This document shows, in pieces, positions 8,465 to 16,925 of a stretch of 64,000 bases of DNA. A program made the position numbers and the translations under genes. The notes under the pieces are model-generated. The model was not told where the DNA came from. It made no database searches and was given only the letters and a program-made list of their open reading frames with translations. The first letter of the stretch is position 1; every line of letters begins with the position of its first letter. This DNA comes from Pseudoflavonifractor phocaeensis (GTDB lineage: Bacteria; Bacillota; Clostridia; Oscillospirales; Oscillospiraceae), in assembly GCF_021531815.1 (NCBI RefSeq), contig NZ_JADYUM010000009.1, positions 53,115 to 117,114 on the forward strand, written 5' to 3'.

Positions 8465-9643
8465 ATGCAGAAACGTGTTTTATCTCTCGCCCTGGCGGCG
8501 GTCCTGGTGCTGTCCCTCACTGCCTGCGGTTCCAAGAACACGGACGGTTCCAGTTCCGGCAGTCAGGAGGCTTCCGTCGGCGTGGCTGTCCAGGCGGCTG
8601 AAGTGACCCTGAACGACATCTCCACGGAGAACAAGGTATCCGGCAAAGTGGTGGCCGACAGCGAGCACACCATCATGGTGGGCGTCAGCGCCAAGTGCAC
8701 CGCCGTCTATGTGGAGGCGGGCGACCTGGTCCAGGCCGGGGAGAAGATCTGCACCCTGGATCTGGCCAGCACCCTGGCCAGCTACAACGCCGCCAATATC
8801 ACCTACGCCTCCGCGGTCCAGAGCTATCAGGACCAGACGGCCATTTTTGACGAGCAGATCCGGCTGGCCCAGAATAATGTGGACAACCTGAAGGCTCTGT
8901 TTGAGATCGGCGCCGCCTCCCAGCTGGAGATCGACCAGGCGCAGCTGTCCCTCCAGCAGGCCATCGCGGGACGCGCCTCCACCCTGGCCCAGCTGGAGGC
9001 CGGGATGCAGAGCTATAAGTCCAACGTGGAGCAGCTGACCACCGTCCTCCAGGATGTGGACGCCGCGGGCAACGTCATCGCCCCGGCCAGCGGCACCCTG
9101 GTCTCCCTCAGCGCGGTGGAGAACGGCTATGTCTCCCCCTCCATGCCCGTGGCCGTCATTGACGGCGCCGAGCAGATGAAGGTCCAGGTCTCCGTGTCCG
9201 AGGCCCTGGTGCCTAAGCTGTCCATCGGGGACCAGGTGGACGTGGCCGTGAGCGCGGCGGGCCAGAACTTCACCGGCATCATCCGCTCCGTGGAGCAGGC
9301 GGCCAACGTCCAGACCAAGCTGTACACCGTCACCATTACCGTGCCCGCGGACACCAGCGGCCTGCTGTCCGGTATGTTCGCCGACGTGACCTTCCATACC
9401 GATACCTCCGCCAATACCGTGGTGGTCCCCACCGAGGCCATCCTCACCAACGGCAATGTCCAGTATGTCTTTGTGGTGGAGAACGGCGACACCGCCCGGT
9501 ATGTGGAAGTGACCACCGGCCTGACCGGCAACGGCGTTACGGAGGTCACCTCCGGGCTGGCCGCCGGTGAGCAGCTGGTCACTGTGGGCCAGAGCTACCT
9601 GAGCGACGGCGACGCTGTGCGTGTGGTCTCCGGGGAGGATTAA
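8465..9643 (+). CDS. RND efflux membrane fusion (HlyD/AcrA-type) lipoprotein
   Basis: This periplasmic-adaptor-type protein has 392 residues. It has a lipoprotein signal with lipobox LTAC (Cys21), a split biotinyl-lipoyl barrel (residues around 70-105 and 195-235) flanking a coiled-coil hairpin, then beta-barrel and membrane-proximal domains. The start at 8465 was chosen because GGAGGA at 8449 precedes it and because it begins the signal peptide. It links the TolC-like protein and the RND permease encoded on either side, with gaps of 20 and 5 bp. In a monoderm cell it would sit on the outer face of the membrane. Confidence 0.9.
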   Translation: MQKRVLSLALAAVLVLSLTACGSKNTDGSSSGSQEASVGVAVQAAEVTLNDISTENKVSGKVVADSEHTIMVGVSAKCTAVYVEAGDLVQAGEKICTLDLASTLASYNAANITYASAVQSYQDQTAIFDEQIRLAQNNVDNLKALFEIGAASQLEIDQAQLSLQQAIAGRASTLAQLEAGMQSYKSNVEQLTTVLQDVDAAGNVIAPASGTLVSLSAVENGYVSPSMPVAVIDGAEQMKVQVSVSEALVPKLSIGDQVDVAVSAAGQNFTGIIRSVEQAANVQTKLYTVTITVPADTSGLLSGMFADVTFHTDTSANTVVVPTEAILTNGNVQYVFVVENGDTARYVEVTTGLTGNGVTEVTSGLAAGEQLVTVGQSYLSDGDAVRVVSGED

Positions 9644-9648
9644 GCCCC

Positions 9649-12600
9649 ATGAATATTGCAAAGACGTGTATCAAACATAAAGTAGCCACCCTGCTGGCCA
9701 CCATCATGGTCATCATTTTTGGCGTCATGTTTGGCACCCAGCTCCAGATGGCTCTGATGCCCAACATGGAGATGCCCATGGCAGTGGTCATGACCACCTA
9801 TGTGGGCGCCAACCCCAGCGACATTGAGGAACTGGTCACCGATCCCCTGGAGGCGGCCATCATGTCTGTCTCTGGCGTGGACGAGATCCAGTCCAGCTCC
9901 TCGGAAAATGTGAGCGTCATCATGATCACTTATGTGGAGGATACCGACACCGACATCGCGGCCACCAAGCTGCGGGAGAAGTTTGACATGGTGTCCCTCC
10001 CTGATGACGCCTCCGACCCCATCATCGTCAACATGAACATGAGCGAGATGATGCCCACCGCCATGATCACCCTCACCGGCGAGGACCTGGCCCAGCTGGA
10101 AAATGTGGCGGAGGACATTGTGGCGCCCGCGCTGGAGCGCATCGACGGCGTGGCCCAGGTCTCGGTCAACGGCGGCCTGGAGCAGCAGATCGCCGTGGAG
10201 ATCGACGCCAGCCGGGCCGCGGGCTACGGCCTGTCCAATTCCTATATCGCCCAGTTCCTGGCGGGGCAGAACCTGCTGTATCCCGGCGGTGACCTGCAAA
10301 ACGGCAATAAGAAGCTGACGGTCTCCACCGACGCCAAGTTCCAGTCGGTGGATGACGTGGCCAATATGCTGATCACCCTGCCCACCGGCGGCACCGTGCG
10401 GTTGTCCGAGGTGGCCAACGTCGCCATGGAGCAGAAGGACCCGGAGGCTATCGCCAAGTCGGACGGCATCTCCTGCGTCATGCTCCAGGTGTCCAAACAG
10501 TCCGGCGCCAACGAGATGGAAGTGGCCACCCAGGTGGAAAAACGCCTGAAAGAGCTGAAGGAAGACAACCCCGGCATCAACTACTCCGTTCCCTACAGCG
10601 CCCGGGAATACATCAGCCTGTCGGTGAATAACGCCATGCAGAACATCATCCAGGGCGTGATTCTGGCTGCCATCGTGGTGTTTCTGTTCCTGCGCCGGGG
10701 CAGCGCCACCCTGACCATCTGTATTTCCATGCCGGTCTGTATCCTGGCGGTCTTCGTCATGATGAACGTGTTTGATCTGACGCTGAACATGATGTCCCTG
10801 GGCGGTATCGCCATGGGCGTGGGCATGATCGTGGATAACTCCATCGTGGTCTTGGAGAATATCAACCGTTTCGCCGCCGAGGGCCATGACCGGATGAGCG
10901 CCTGCGTGGACGGCACCAAAGAGGTCACCTCCTCGGTCATCGCATCCACTCTGACCACTTTGGCCGTGTTCGTTCCCCTGGGCCTGACCGAAGGGCTGGC
11001 GGGTATGATGTTCAAGGACTTCTGCCTGACCATCGCCTCTCTGATCGCCGCCTCCCTTATCATCTCCCTGACCCTGGTGCCCCTGCTGTGCTACTTCACG
11101 CTGGATGAGGAGAAGGTACGCAGACGGCAGATGAAGCGGGAGGCTAAGAAAGCCGCCCGCAAGCCCGGCACCTTGGCCGCCCGGGCCGGCGCCCTGGGTA
11201 CGAAGCTGAAAAACGGCTATCTGACCCTGCTGGGATTCTTTATCCGCCATCTGAAGATCGGTATGCTGGCATCCCTGGCCCTGGTGGTTGTCTTCGGATT
11301 GACCCTGGCCAATACCAAAATGGTACTGATCCCCGATATGGACCAGGGCAGCGTCTCCATCTCCATCAGTATGCCCACCGGCTCTGAACTGGAGGAGTCC
11401 GCCGCCATTGCCGACCGGGTGGCCGCCATTGTGGAGCGGGAGGTCCCGGAGCTGGATGAGATGTACTACATCGTCACCAGCGGAGGCTCCTCCATGATGG
11501 GCGGCGACGTGACCATGGGCGTGATGCTGGTGGACAAGGAGGAGCGGGAACGCAGCGCCTTTGAAATTGAAGACGCCTTGCGGGAAGCCGTTCAGGACAT
11601 CGCCGGCTGTGAGATCACGGTGAGCGCCTCCAGCTCCATGTCCATGGGCAGCGGCAATGACATCAACCTGGAGATCACCGGCGACGATTACGATACTCTG
11701 GAACTGATCGCCAACGACCTGACCGCCCAGATCGCCAAGTTGCCCGACGCGGTGGATGTAGACAACTCCCTGTCGGAAAAGGTCCCCCAGGTGAAGGTCT
11801 ATCTGAACCGTGAGGCCGCCGCCCAGTACGGCCTGACTGCCGCCTCCGTGGGCGCCGCCGTCCGTGCCGAACTCACCGGCACTGAGGCTACCACCGTCAC
11901 CATCAACAACCAGGACTACGCCGTCATGGTCAAGGGCGACGGCAGCGCCTCCGCCAGCTTGGACGCATTGAAGTCCATGCCCATCACCTCGGGCTACGGA
12001 GGCACCGTGCCCCTGTCCGCCGTGGCGGACGTGGTGGTGGAGCAGGCGCCCCAGAGCATCTCCCGGTACAACCAGAACCGCCAGGTGACGGTGACCGGCA
12101 GCACCGTCAGCGGCGATACCGCCGCCATGACCCAGCAGATCAACGCCATTCTGGAGAATTATCCCCTGCCCGAGGGATACACCGTCGAGACCGCCGGTTC
12201 CTATGAGGACATGATGGAGAGCTTCGCCGACCTGGGCCTCGCCCTGGCGGTGGCCCTGCTGTTGGTGTATTTCGTGCTGGCCGTCCAGTTTGAGTCCTTT
12301 GCCATGCCCGTCATCGTCATGCTGATCCTGCCCGTGGCCTTTACCGGAGCCCTGTTCGCCCTGCCCCTCACCGGACGGGACATGTCCATGATCTCCCTTG
12401 TAGCCATCATCATGCTGGCCGGTACCGTGGTCAACTCCTCCATCATCCTGGTGGAGTACATCAAGGTCCGCAGGGCCATGGGCGAGAGCCGGGAGGAGGC
12501 CATCCTCCACGCCTGCCCCCTCCGTGTCCGGCCCATTATGATGACCACCCTGACCACCGTCCTGGCCATGATGCCCATGGCCCTGGGTATCGGCGGCACC

Positions 12601-12762
12601 AACGAGATGATGTCCGACATGGGCATCACCATGATCTCCGGCATGATCATCTCCACCCTGGTCACCCTTGTGTTCACCCCGGTGTTCTATTCCGTCATCG
12701 ACAACATCAGCCATATGTTCTCCCGGAAGAAGAACAAGGCCCAGGTTCCCGCCGGGGCCTGA
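9649..12762 (+). CDS. RND superfamily efflux permease (AcrB/MMPL-like)
   Basis: This 1037-residue proton-driven efflux pump of the HAE-RND type has TM1 at residues 10-30, a large extracellular loop with the porter motif ANPSDIEELVTDPLE, TM2-TM6, a second large loop and TM7-TM12. The proton-relay region in TM4 reads GMIVDNSIVVLENI; E. coli AcrB has two aspartates there and this pump keeps the first. It is the last gene of the tetR-tolC-mfp-rnd operon, which is closed by a strong terminator. Drug, bile-salt or fatty-acid export is plausible; the substrate is unknown. Confidence 0.93.
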   Translation: MNIAKTCIKHKVATLLATIMVIIFGVMFGTQLQMALMPNMEMPMAVVMTTYVGANPSDIEELVTDPLEAAIMSVSGVDEIQSSSSENVSVIMITYVEDTDTDIAATKLREKFDMVSLPDDASDPIIVNMNMSEMMPTAMITLTGEDLAQLENVAEDIVAPALERIDGVAQVSVNGGLEQQIAVEIDASRAAGYGLSNSYIAQFLAGQNLLYPGGDLQNGNKKLTVSTDAKFQSVDDVANMLITLPTGGTVRLSEVANVAMEQKDPEAIAKSDGISCVMLQVSKQSGANEMEVATQVEKRLKELKEDNPGINYSVPYSAREYISLSVNNAMQNIIQGVILAAIVVFLFLRRGSATLTICISMPVCILAVFVMMNVFDLTLNMMSLGGIAMGVGMIVDNSIVVLENINRFAAEGHDRMSACVDGTKEVTSSVIASTLTTLAVFVPLGLTEGLAGMMFKDFCLTIASLIAASLIISLTLVPLLCYFTLDEEKVRRRQMKREAKKAARKPGTLAARAGALGTKLKNGYLTLLGFFIRHLKIGMLASLALVVVFGLTLANTKMVLIPDMDQGSVSISISMPTGSELEESAAIADRVAAIVEREVPELDEMYYIVTSGGSSMMGGDVTMGVMLVDKEERERSAFEIEDALREAVQDIAGCEITVSASSSMSMGSGNDINLEITGDDYDTLELIANDLTAQIAKLPDAVDVDNSLSEKVPQVKVYLNREAAAQYGLTAASVGAAVRAELTGTEATTVTINNQDYAVMVKGDGSASASLDALKSMPITSGYGGTVPLSAVADVVVEQAPQSISRYNQNRQVTVTGSTVSGDTAAMTQQINAILENYPLPEGYTVETAGSYEDMMESFADLGLALAVALLLVYFVLAVQFESFAMPVIVMLILPVAFTGALFALPLTGRDMSMISLVAIIMLAGTVVNSSIILVEYIKVRRAMGESREEAILHACPLRVRPIMMTTLTTVLAMMPMALGIGGTNEMMSDMGITMISGMIISTLVTLVFTPVFYSVIDNISHMFSRKKNKAQVPAGA

Positions 12763-12791
12763 GCTGTGCCGGCCGAAGAAAAGGCATCAAA

Positions 12792-12824
12792 AAGGTCCCC
12801 CGCCATCGGCGGGGGACCTTTTGT
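12792..12824. terminator. Terminator between converging efflux and pgcA genes
   Basis: A 13-bp perfect GC-rich stem (AAGGTCCCCCGCC and its complement) with ATC loop and TTTTGT. The A-run on the other side lets it also act for the converging phosphoglucomutase gene. Confidence 0.88.
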
Positions 12825-12849
12825 CAGTTTTGGCTGGAGAAACGGATGC

Positions 12850-14577
12850 TCAGCCCTTCAGGGTCTCGGACCAGGCGGCGTACTTGGCGACCTTTTCGTC
12901 GCAGGCCTCCTTGGTTTCGCCGTTGGTGAGGATATAGACCTTGACCTTGGGCTCAGTGCCGGAGGGACGGACGATGAGGCTGGTGCCGTCGGCCATCTCA
13001 TAGCGCAGCACGTTGGAGCCGGACAGCTCCATGGTGGTCCGGGCTCCGGTGGCCACGTCCACCACGCTGCCGTCCTTGTAGTCCTTCTGCTCCTTGACGG
13101 CCACGCCGGCGATCTCCACCGGGGGCTTCTCCCGCAGGTCGGCCATAAGCTGGGCCATCTTCTTCAGGCCGTCCAGACCGGGCATGACCAGGTTCAGGGT
13201 CTTCTCGGCGTAGAAGCCGTACTTCTGATATAGGTTCTGGAGGGCGTCATAGAGGGTCATACCCTGGTCATAGTACCAGGCGGCCATCTCGGTGAGAATG
13301 AGGGAGGCGGTGACGGCGTCCTTGTCCCGGACGAAGCTGCCCAGCATGTAGCCGTAGGACTCCTCAAAGGCCATCAGGACGGTGCCCTCGCCAGCCTCCT
13401 CCAGCTGGTCCTTCTTCTGGGCCAGGAACTTGAAACCGGTAAAGGTGTCGTAGCACTTCAGGCCGTTGACCTCGGCCACCTTCCGGGCCATCTCGGTGCT
13501 GACCAGGGACTTCAAAATCACGCCGTTTTCGGGCAGCTTGCCGGCCCGCTTCCAGGCGCCGATGATGTAGTCGGCCATGAGCACGCCGGTCTGGTTGCCG
13601 GAGATGACCTTGAACTCGCCGTTTCCGGTGTTGACCATGATGCCCACCCGATCGGCGTCGGGGTCGGAGCCGAGAATAAAGTCGGCGCCCTCCCGCTTGG
13701 CGATGTCAACGGCCAGATAGAAGCCCTCGGGGTTCTCCGGGTTGGGGGAGACCACGGTGGGGAAGTTGCCGTCGATGACCATCTGCTCGGGGACGCAGAT
13801 GACGTGCTTCATGCCAAGGCGCTTCAGGGCCTCGGGGATCAGCTTGTAGCCGGTGCCGTGGAAGGGGGTGTAGACCATCTTGAACTTGTCGGCCACCTTC
13901 TCCACCACGGCCTGGTCGTTGACCTGGGCCATGACGTTGGCCAGGAACTTTTCGTCGGTCTCCTCGCCCATGAGGACGATCTTGCCGGCGGCCACAGCCT
14001 GGTCATAATCCATGGTCTTGATGCTGGTGAAGACGTCCAGCTCCTTCATCTTCTTGGCCACCTCGTCGGCATGCTTGGGGGGCAGCTGGGCGCCGTCCTC
14101 CCAGTACACCTTGTAGCCGTTGTACTCCTTGGGGTTGTGGCTGGCGGTGACATTGATGCCGGCGATGCAGCCGTACTCCCGGACCGCGAAGGACAGCTCG
14201 GGGGTGGGGCGCAGAGACTCAAACAGGCGGACGGGGATGCCGTTGCCCGCCATGACGCAGGCGGCTTCCCGGGCAAAAATATCAGAGTTGTTGCGGCAGT
14301 CGTAGCAGACGGCCACGCCCCGGGCGGCGGCCAGGGGACCCTCGGCCAGGACCACCTCGGCGAAGGCCTGGGTGGCGTGGCGGATGACGTGGACGTTCAT
14401 CCGGTACAGGCCCACGCCCATGGTGCCCCGCAGGCCGGCGGTGCCGAAAGAGAGCTGGTCAAAGAACCGGGACTCGATCTCCTTGTCGTCATTTTTGATG
14501 GCCTCCAGCTCGGCCTTCTCCTCGGCGGACAGGGCGGGGCTGGCAAGCCAGGCTTTATAAGTGTCAAGATAGGACAT
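12850..14577 (-). CDS. pgcA: Phospho-sugar mutase (alpha-phosphoglucomutase)
   Basis: This 575-residue enzyme of the alpha-D-phosphohexomutase family interconverts glucose 1- and 6-phosphate (or the mannose equivalents) for glycogen and envelope sugar synthesis. The phosphoserine loop is TASHNPKEYNGYK, the metal loop is GSDPDADRVG, the sugar-binding loop is FEESYGYM, and the phosphate loop near the C terminus is RPSGTEPKVK. The ATG at 14577 is chosen because AGGAGGT lies 8 bp upstream; a longer frame has no such site. The gene is alone and converges with the efflux operon. Confidence 0.93.
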   Translation of the reverse strand: MSYLDTYKAWLASPALSAEEKAELEAIKNDDKEIESRFFDQLSFGTAGLRGTMGVGLYRMNVHVIRHATQAFAEVVLAEGPLAAARGVAVCYDCRNNSDIFAREAACVMAGNGIPVRLFESLRPTPELSFAVREYGCIAGINVTASHNPKEYNGYKVYWEDGAQLPPKHADEVAKKMKELDVFTSIKTMDYDQAVAAGKIVLMGEETDEKFLANVMAQVNDQAVVEKVADKFKMVYTPFHGTGYKLIPEALKRLGMKHVICVPEQMVIDGNFPTVVSPNPENPEGFYLAVDIAKREGADFILGSDPDADRVGIMVNTGNGEFKVISGNQTGVLMADYIIGAWKRAGKLPENGVILKSLVSTEMARKVAEVNGLKCYDTFTGFKFLAQKKDQLEEAGEGTVLMAFEESYGYMLGSFVRDKDAVTASLILTEMAAWYYDQGMTLYDALQNLYQKYGFYAEKTLNLVMPGLDGLKKMAQLMADLREKPPVEIAGVAVKEQKDYKDGSVVDVATGARTTMELSGSNVLRYEMADGTSLIVRPSGTEPKVKVYILTNGETKEACDEKVAKYAAWSETLKG

Positions 14578-14697
14578 TGGAATCGACCTCCTAATGTGAA
14601 TAAATAAAGGAATAAAGGATACTGTCTGCATTATACCATGATATGGGGCAAAGTTCCAGACGAAATTTAGAGAAAATGCACAGAGGGTCCTGCGAAG

Positions 14698-15609
14698 TCA
14701 GGGGACGCAGAGCCGTTCCATGTCCTGGGGCATGGGGACCCGGAAGGTGAGCGCCTCCCCGGTGACCGGATGGAGGAGGTTCAGCTCCGCCGAGTGGAGG
14801 GCGGGGCGGGCGATCAGCTCTGGAGCCTCGGCGCCGTAGAGAAAATCCCCGGTGAGGGGGTGACCCAGATAGGCCATGTGGACCCGGATCTGGTGGGTGC
14901 GGCCGGTGCCCAGCTCCAGGCGGAGAAGGGCACGGTTCCCGTATATTCCCAGCGTCTCATAGTGGGTCCGGGCCTCCTTGCCGTCGGGGCGGACCATTTG
15001 CTCCACCAGGGAGCCGGGGCGCGGTCCCAGGGGTGCGTCTACCACCCCGGCGGCGGGGGAGGGGACCCCCTCGCACACCGCCAGGTAGACCCGGCGGAAG
15101 CCGGGGGTATGGAGCTGGCTTTTCAGCACCTCCTGGGCGTGGGGATGCTTGGCCACCGCCAACAGCCCGGAGGTCCCCCGGTCCAGCCGGTGGACAGGGT
15201 GAAAATCCGCCTCAATGCCCTGTGAATCGTAATAATGCAGCAAAAAATTACCGATCGTATCGGAAAAGTGCCCCGGACCGGGGTGGACGGGGATGCCGGG
15301 GGCCTTATTCAGGACGATGATGTCCCCGTCCTCGTACACGATGTCCAGGGGACCGGGAGCTGGGACGATGCCGCTGCGCCGCTCCGGGTCGGACAGGCGG
15401 ACGGACAGCACCTGGCCCGGGCAGGGGACGAACCGGGTGTTCACCCGCCGGCCGTCCACCAGGATGCCGTCCTCCAGCCACTTGATCCGCCGCACCACCG
15501 TCCCGGACAGCCCCAGGTGCTTTTTCAGCAGGGTGTCCACCTTGATCCCCGCCAGCTCCGGACCGATGGGCAGGTCCAGCCGGCGGCTCACAGCTTTTTG
15601 GACAGCCAC
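14698..15609 (-). CDS. RluD-family pseudouridine synthase
   Basis: This 303-residue RNA pseudouridine synthase of the RluA/RluD family has an N-terminal S4-like RNA-binding segment (about residues 10-75) and a catalytic domain with HRLDRGTSGLL, whose Asp is the nucleophile, and RTHQIRVHMAYLGHPLTGD. The exact target uridine (23S rRNA or tRNA) cannot be decided from the sequence. The start overlaps the end of the upstream membrane-protein gene by 22 bp, so it appears to belong to the XRE-membrane protein operon transcribed from 16742. Confidence 0.9.
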   Translation of the reverse strand: MAVQKAVSRRLDLPIGPELAGIKVDTLLKKHLGLSGTVVRRIKWLEDGILVDGRRVNTRFVPCPGQVLSVRLSDPERRSGIVPAPGPLDIVYEDGDIIVLNKAPGIPVHPGPGHFSDTIGNFLLHYYDSQGIEADFHPVHRLDRGTSGLLAVAKHPHAQEVLKSQLHTPGFRRVYLAVCEGVPSPAAGVVDAPLGPRPGSLVEQMVRPDGKEARTHYETLGIYGNRALLRLELGTGRTHQIRVHMAYLGHPLTGDFLYGAEAPELIARPALHSAELNLLHPVTGEALTFRVPMPQDMERLCVP

Positions 15610-16049
15610 AGGTTGGCTGTCACGAAGGACAGGGTATAGACGGCCAGCACACCGATCAGGGCGTAGTAGGCGTGGAGGCTGAGGGGCAGCAGCACGAACA
15701 GGGCCAGGGCGGCGGCGTAGAAGGTGAAGAGCCCGGCGAATTGGATGGCTCCGCTGAGAATCTTCCGCTCCCGCTCGTCGGTCTCCTTGATGCGGGCCTG
15801 GCGCTTGGCCTCCGGGTGGGCCATGAGGTAGAGAGTGCGGACCAGGAAGAACACCGCGGCCACGGTGATGCCGCTGGCGGCCCCCAGGTAGAACCCCTGG
15901 GCGTAGTCGCCCAAATTGCTCTGGGGCACCAGGAGAAAGTAGCAGGCGAAGCCCACCAGCCCGATGACCAGCAAGGCGCCGAAGCAGAGGCAGCGCAGCT
16001 TCAAAGTCTTGTCGTAGTCTTTGGAAAAGGTCACTTTTTTCATCAGCAT
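15588..16049 (-). CDS. Four-helix membrane protein with DERE motif, unknown function
   Basis: This 153-residue protein has four predicted membrane segments arranged as two pairs, separated by a basic cytoplasmic loop containing ETDERERKI. Small membrane proteins carrying a (D/E)ERE-type loop often sit beside Cro-like regulators in Firmicutes (DUF2178-like). I cannot name a function. The start at 16049 is preferred because GAGGGGG lies 9 bp upstream; ATG 16043 is an alternative. It follows a similar but distinct membrane protein gene after 14 bp. Confidence 0.75.
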   Translation of the reverse strand: MLMKKVTFSKDYDKTLKLRCLCFGALLVIGLVGFACYFLLVPQSNLGDYAQGFYLGAASGITVAAVFFLVRTLYLMAHPEAKRQARIKETDERERKILSGAIQFAGLFTFYAAALALFVLLPLSLHAYYALIGVLAVYTLSFVTANLWLSKKL

Positions 16050-16063
16050 GGGAATGTACCCCC

Positions 16064-16486
16064 TCACATTTTCTTCGTCCAGCGGCATATGTTCATCAAA
16101 TAGAATAGGCAGTGAAGCACAATGACTATGCTGGACAGGGCGATGTATCGTGTCTGGTGCAGAAGCAGACACAGAACAAACAGGCCCCACAGCAGTCCCA
16201 GTGTCCAGTACCAGCTGCTCATGGCGGCTTTTTCCCGGATGGCGATATTCCGCTCGTCGTGCTCGCCCCGGGCCAGTTCTTTTCGCTGTTCCGGGGTGCG
16301 TTTCCGGTCGGCCAGCTCGAGGAGGATGGCGGTGACGCTGATCCCGCCCAGCGCGCCCCCCAGGCCGGTGATCAGACTGTTCAACTGCCCGGGAATGTGG
16401 TTGCCCAGCGCCAGGGCGGCGGTGATAACGGACACAGAACTGACGAGCCCCAGAACAGCCAGAGTCAGACGGGATTTTGGTTTCAT
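16064..16486 (-). CDS. Small membrane protein with HDERN motif, unknown function
   Basis: This 140-residue protein has about four hydrophobic segments (near 10-28, 36-56, 89-107 and 112-130) and a central charged loop with GEHDERNIAIREKA, again the DERE-like pattern seen in the next gene. It starts inside the stop region of the XRE regulator (4-bp overlap), so the two are translationally coupled. The pairing of a 67-residue XRE protein with such membrane proteins is a common Firmicute module whose job is not established. Confidence 0.75.
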   Translation of the reverse strand: MKPKSRLTLAVLGLVSSVSVITAALALGNHIPGQLNSLITGLGGALGGISVTAILLELADRKRTPEQRKELARGEHDERNIAIREKAAMSSWYWTLGLLWGLFVLCLLLHQTRYIALSSIVIVLHCLFYLMNICRWTKKM

Positions 16487-16686
16487 GTGGTTTCCTCCTC
16501 AAATAAAAAAACTTCTTCAATGGTCAGCCCGAAATACTGGGCGATCTTATGGGCCAGCAGCAGCGAGGCGTTGTACCGTCCACTCTCCAGGGAGATGATG
16601 GTCTGCCGGGTGACCTCCACCGCGTCGGCCAGCTCCGCCTGGGAGACACGCCGGGCCTTGCGCAGTTCCGCAATCCGATTGGTCAC
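16483..16686 (-). CDS. XRE/Cro-type transcriptional regulator (67 aa)
   Basis: This is a minimal helix-turn-helix protein covering one HTH_3 domain. Motifs SQAELADAVEVTRQTIISLE and NASLLLAHKIAQYFGLTIEEVF are typical of YozG-like regulators. It is the first gene of a four-gene minus-strand operon with two membrane proteins and an RluD-type synthase. Repeated CTTTAC/GTAAAG boxes surround its promoter, which suggests it represses its own operon. What signal it senses is not visible. Confidence 0.9.
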   Translation of the reverse strand: MTNRIAELRKARRVSQAELADAVEVTRQTIISLESGRYNASLLLAHKIAQYFGLTIEEVFLFEEETT

Positions 16687-16713
16687 CGTATCACGTCCTT
16701 TCCGTGGAATAAA

Positions 16714-16776
16714 GTAAAGTCAGCTTTACAAGAAATGGTATAGCACACTTTACATTTTGTGTCAAGTAAACTTTAC
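16714..16776 (-). promoter_or_regulatory. XRE operon promoter with GTAAAG operator repeats
   Basis: On the minus strand, TTGACA (16765-16760) and TATACC (16742-16737) are 17 bp apart. Palindrome GTAAAG-4-CTTTAC at 16714-16729, half site CTTTAC at 16748-16753 inside the spacer, and palindrome GTAAACTTTAC at 16766-16776 form three evenly placed boxes, spaced about two helical turns apart. They fit cooperative binding of the downstream XRE protein. Confidence 0.72.
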
Positions 16777-16871
16777 AATTTTTCAAAACAGTTTTGCGGG
16801 GTTCTGGATAGGGCCTGATGCCAGCGCCGGGCCGTTATGGGACGTCCGCGGCAAAATTCCTGTCTCCCTCT

Positions 16872-16899
16872 TTGCAAGGGGCGGTTTTTCCGATATAAT
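16872..16899 (+). promoter_or_regulatory. Probable sigma-A promoter for hemW
   Basis: TTGCAA (16872-16877) and TATAAT (16894-16899) with 16-bp spacing lie 27 bp before the hemW start. Confidence 0.6.
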
Positions 16900-16925
16900 A
16901 CCCTCAAAGAAAAGGAGCGCTGCCC

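Noticed and set aside
9640..12714. Very long open frame (over 1000 codons) on the minus strand opposite the RND pump
   Set aside because: It is antisense to a clear RND permease, is His/Gly/Asp-rich without domain similarity and lacks a ribosome site. High GC with codon bias produces such shadows throughout this window.
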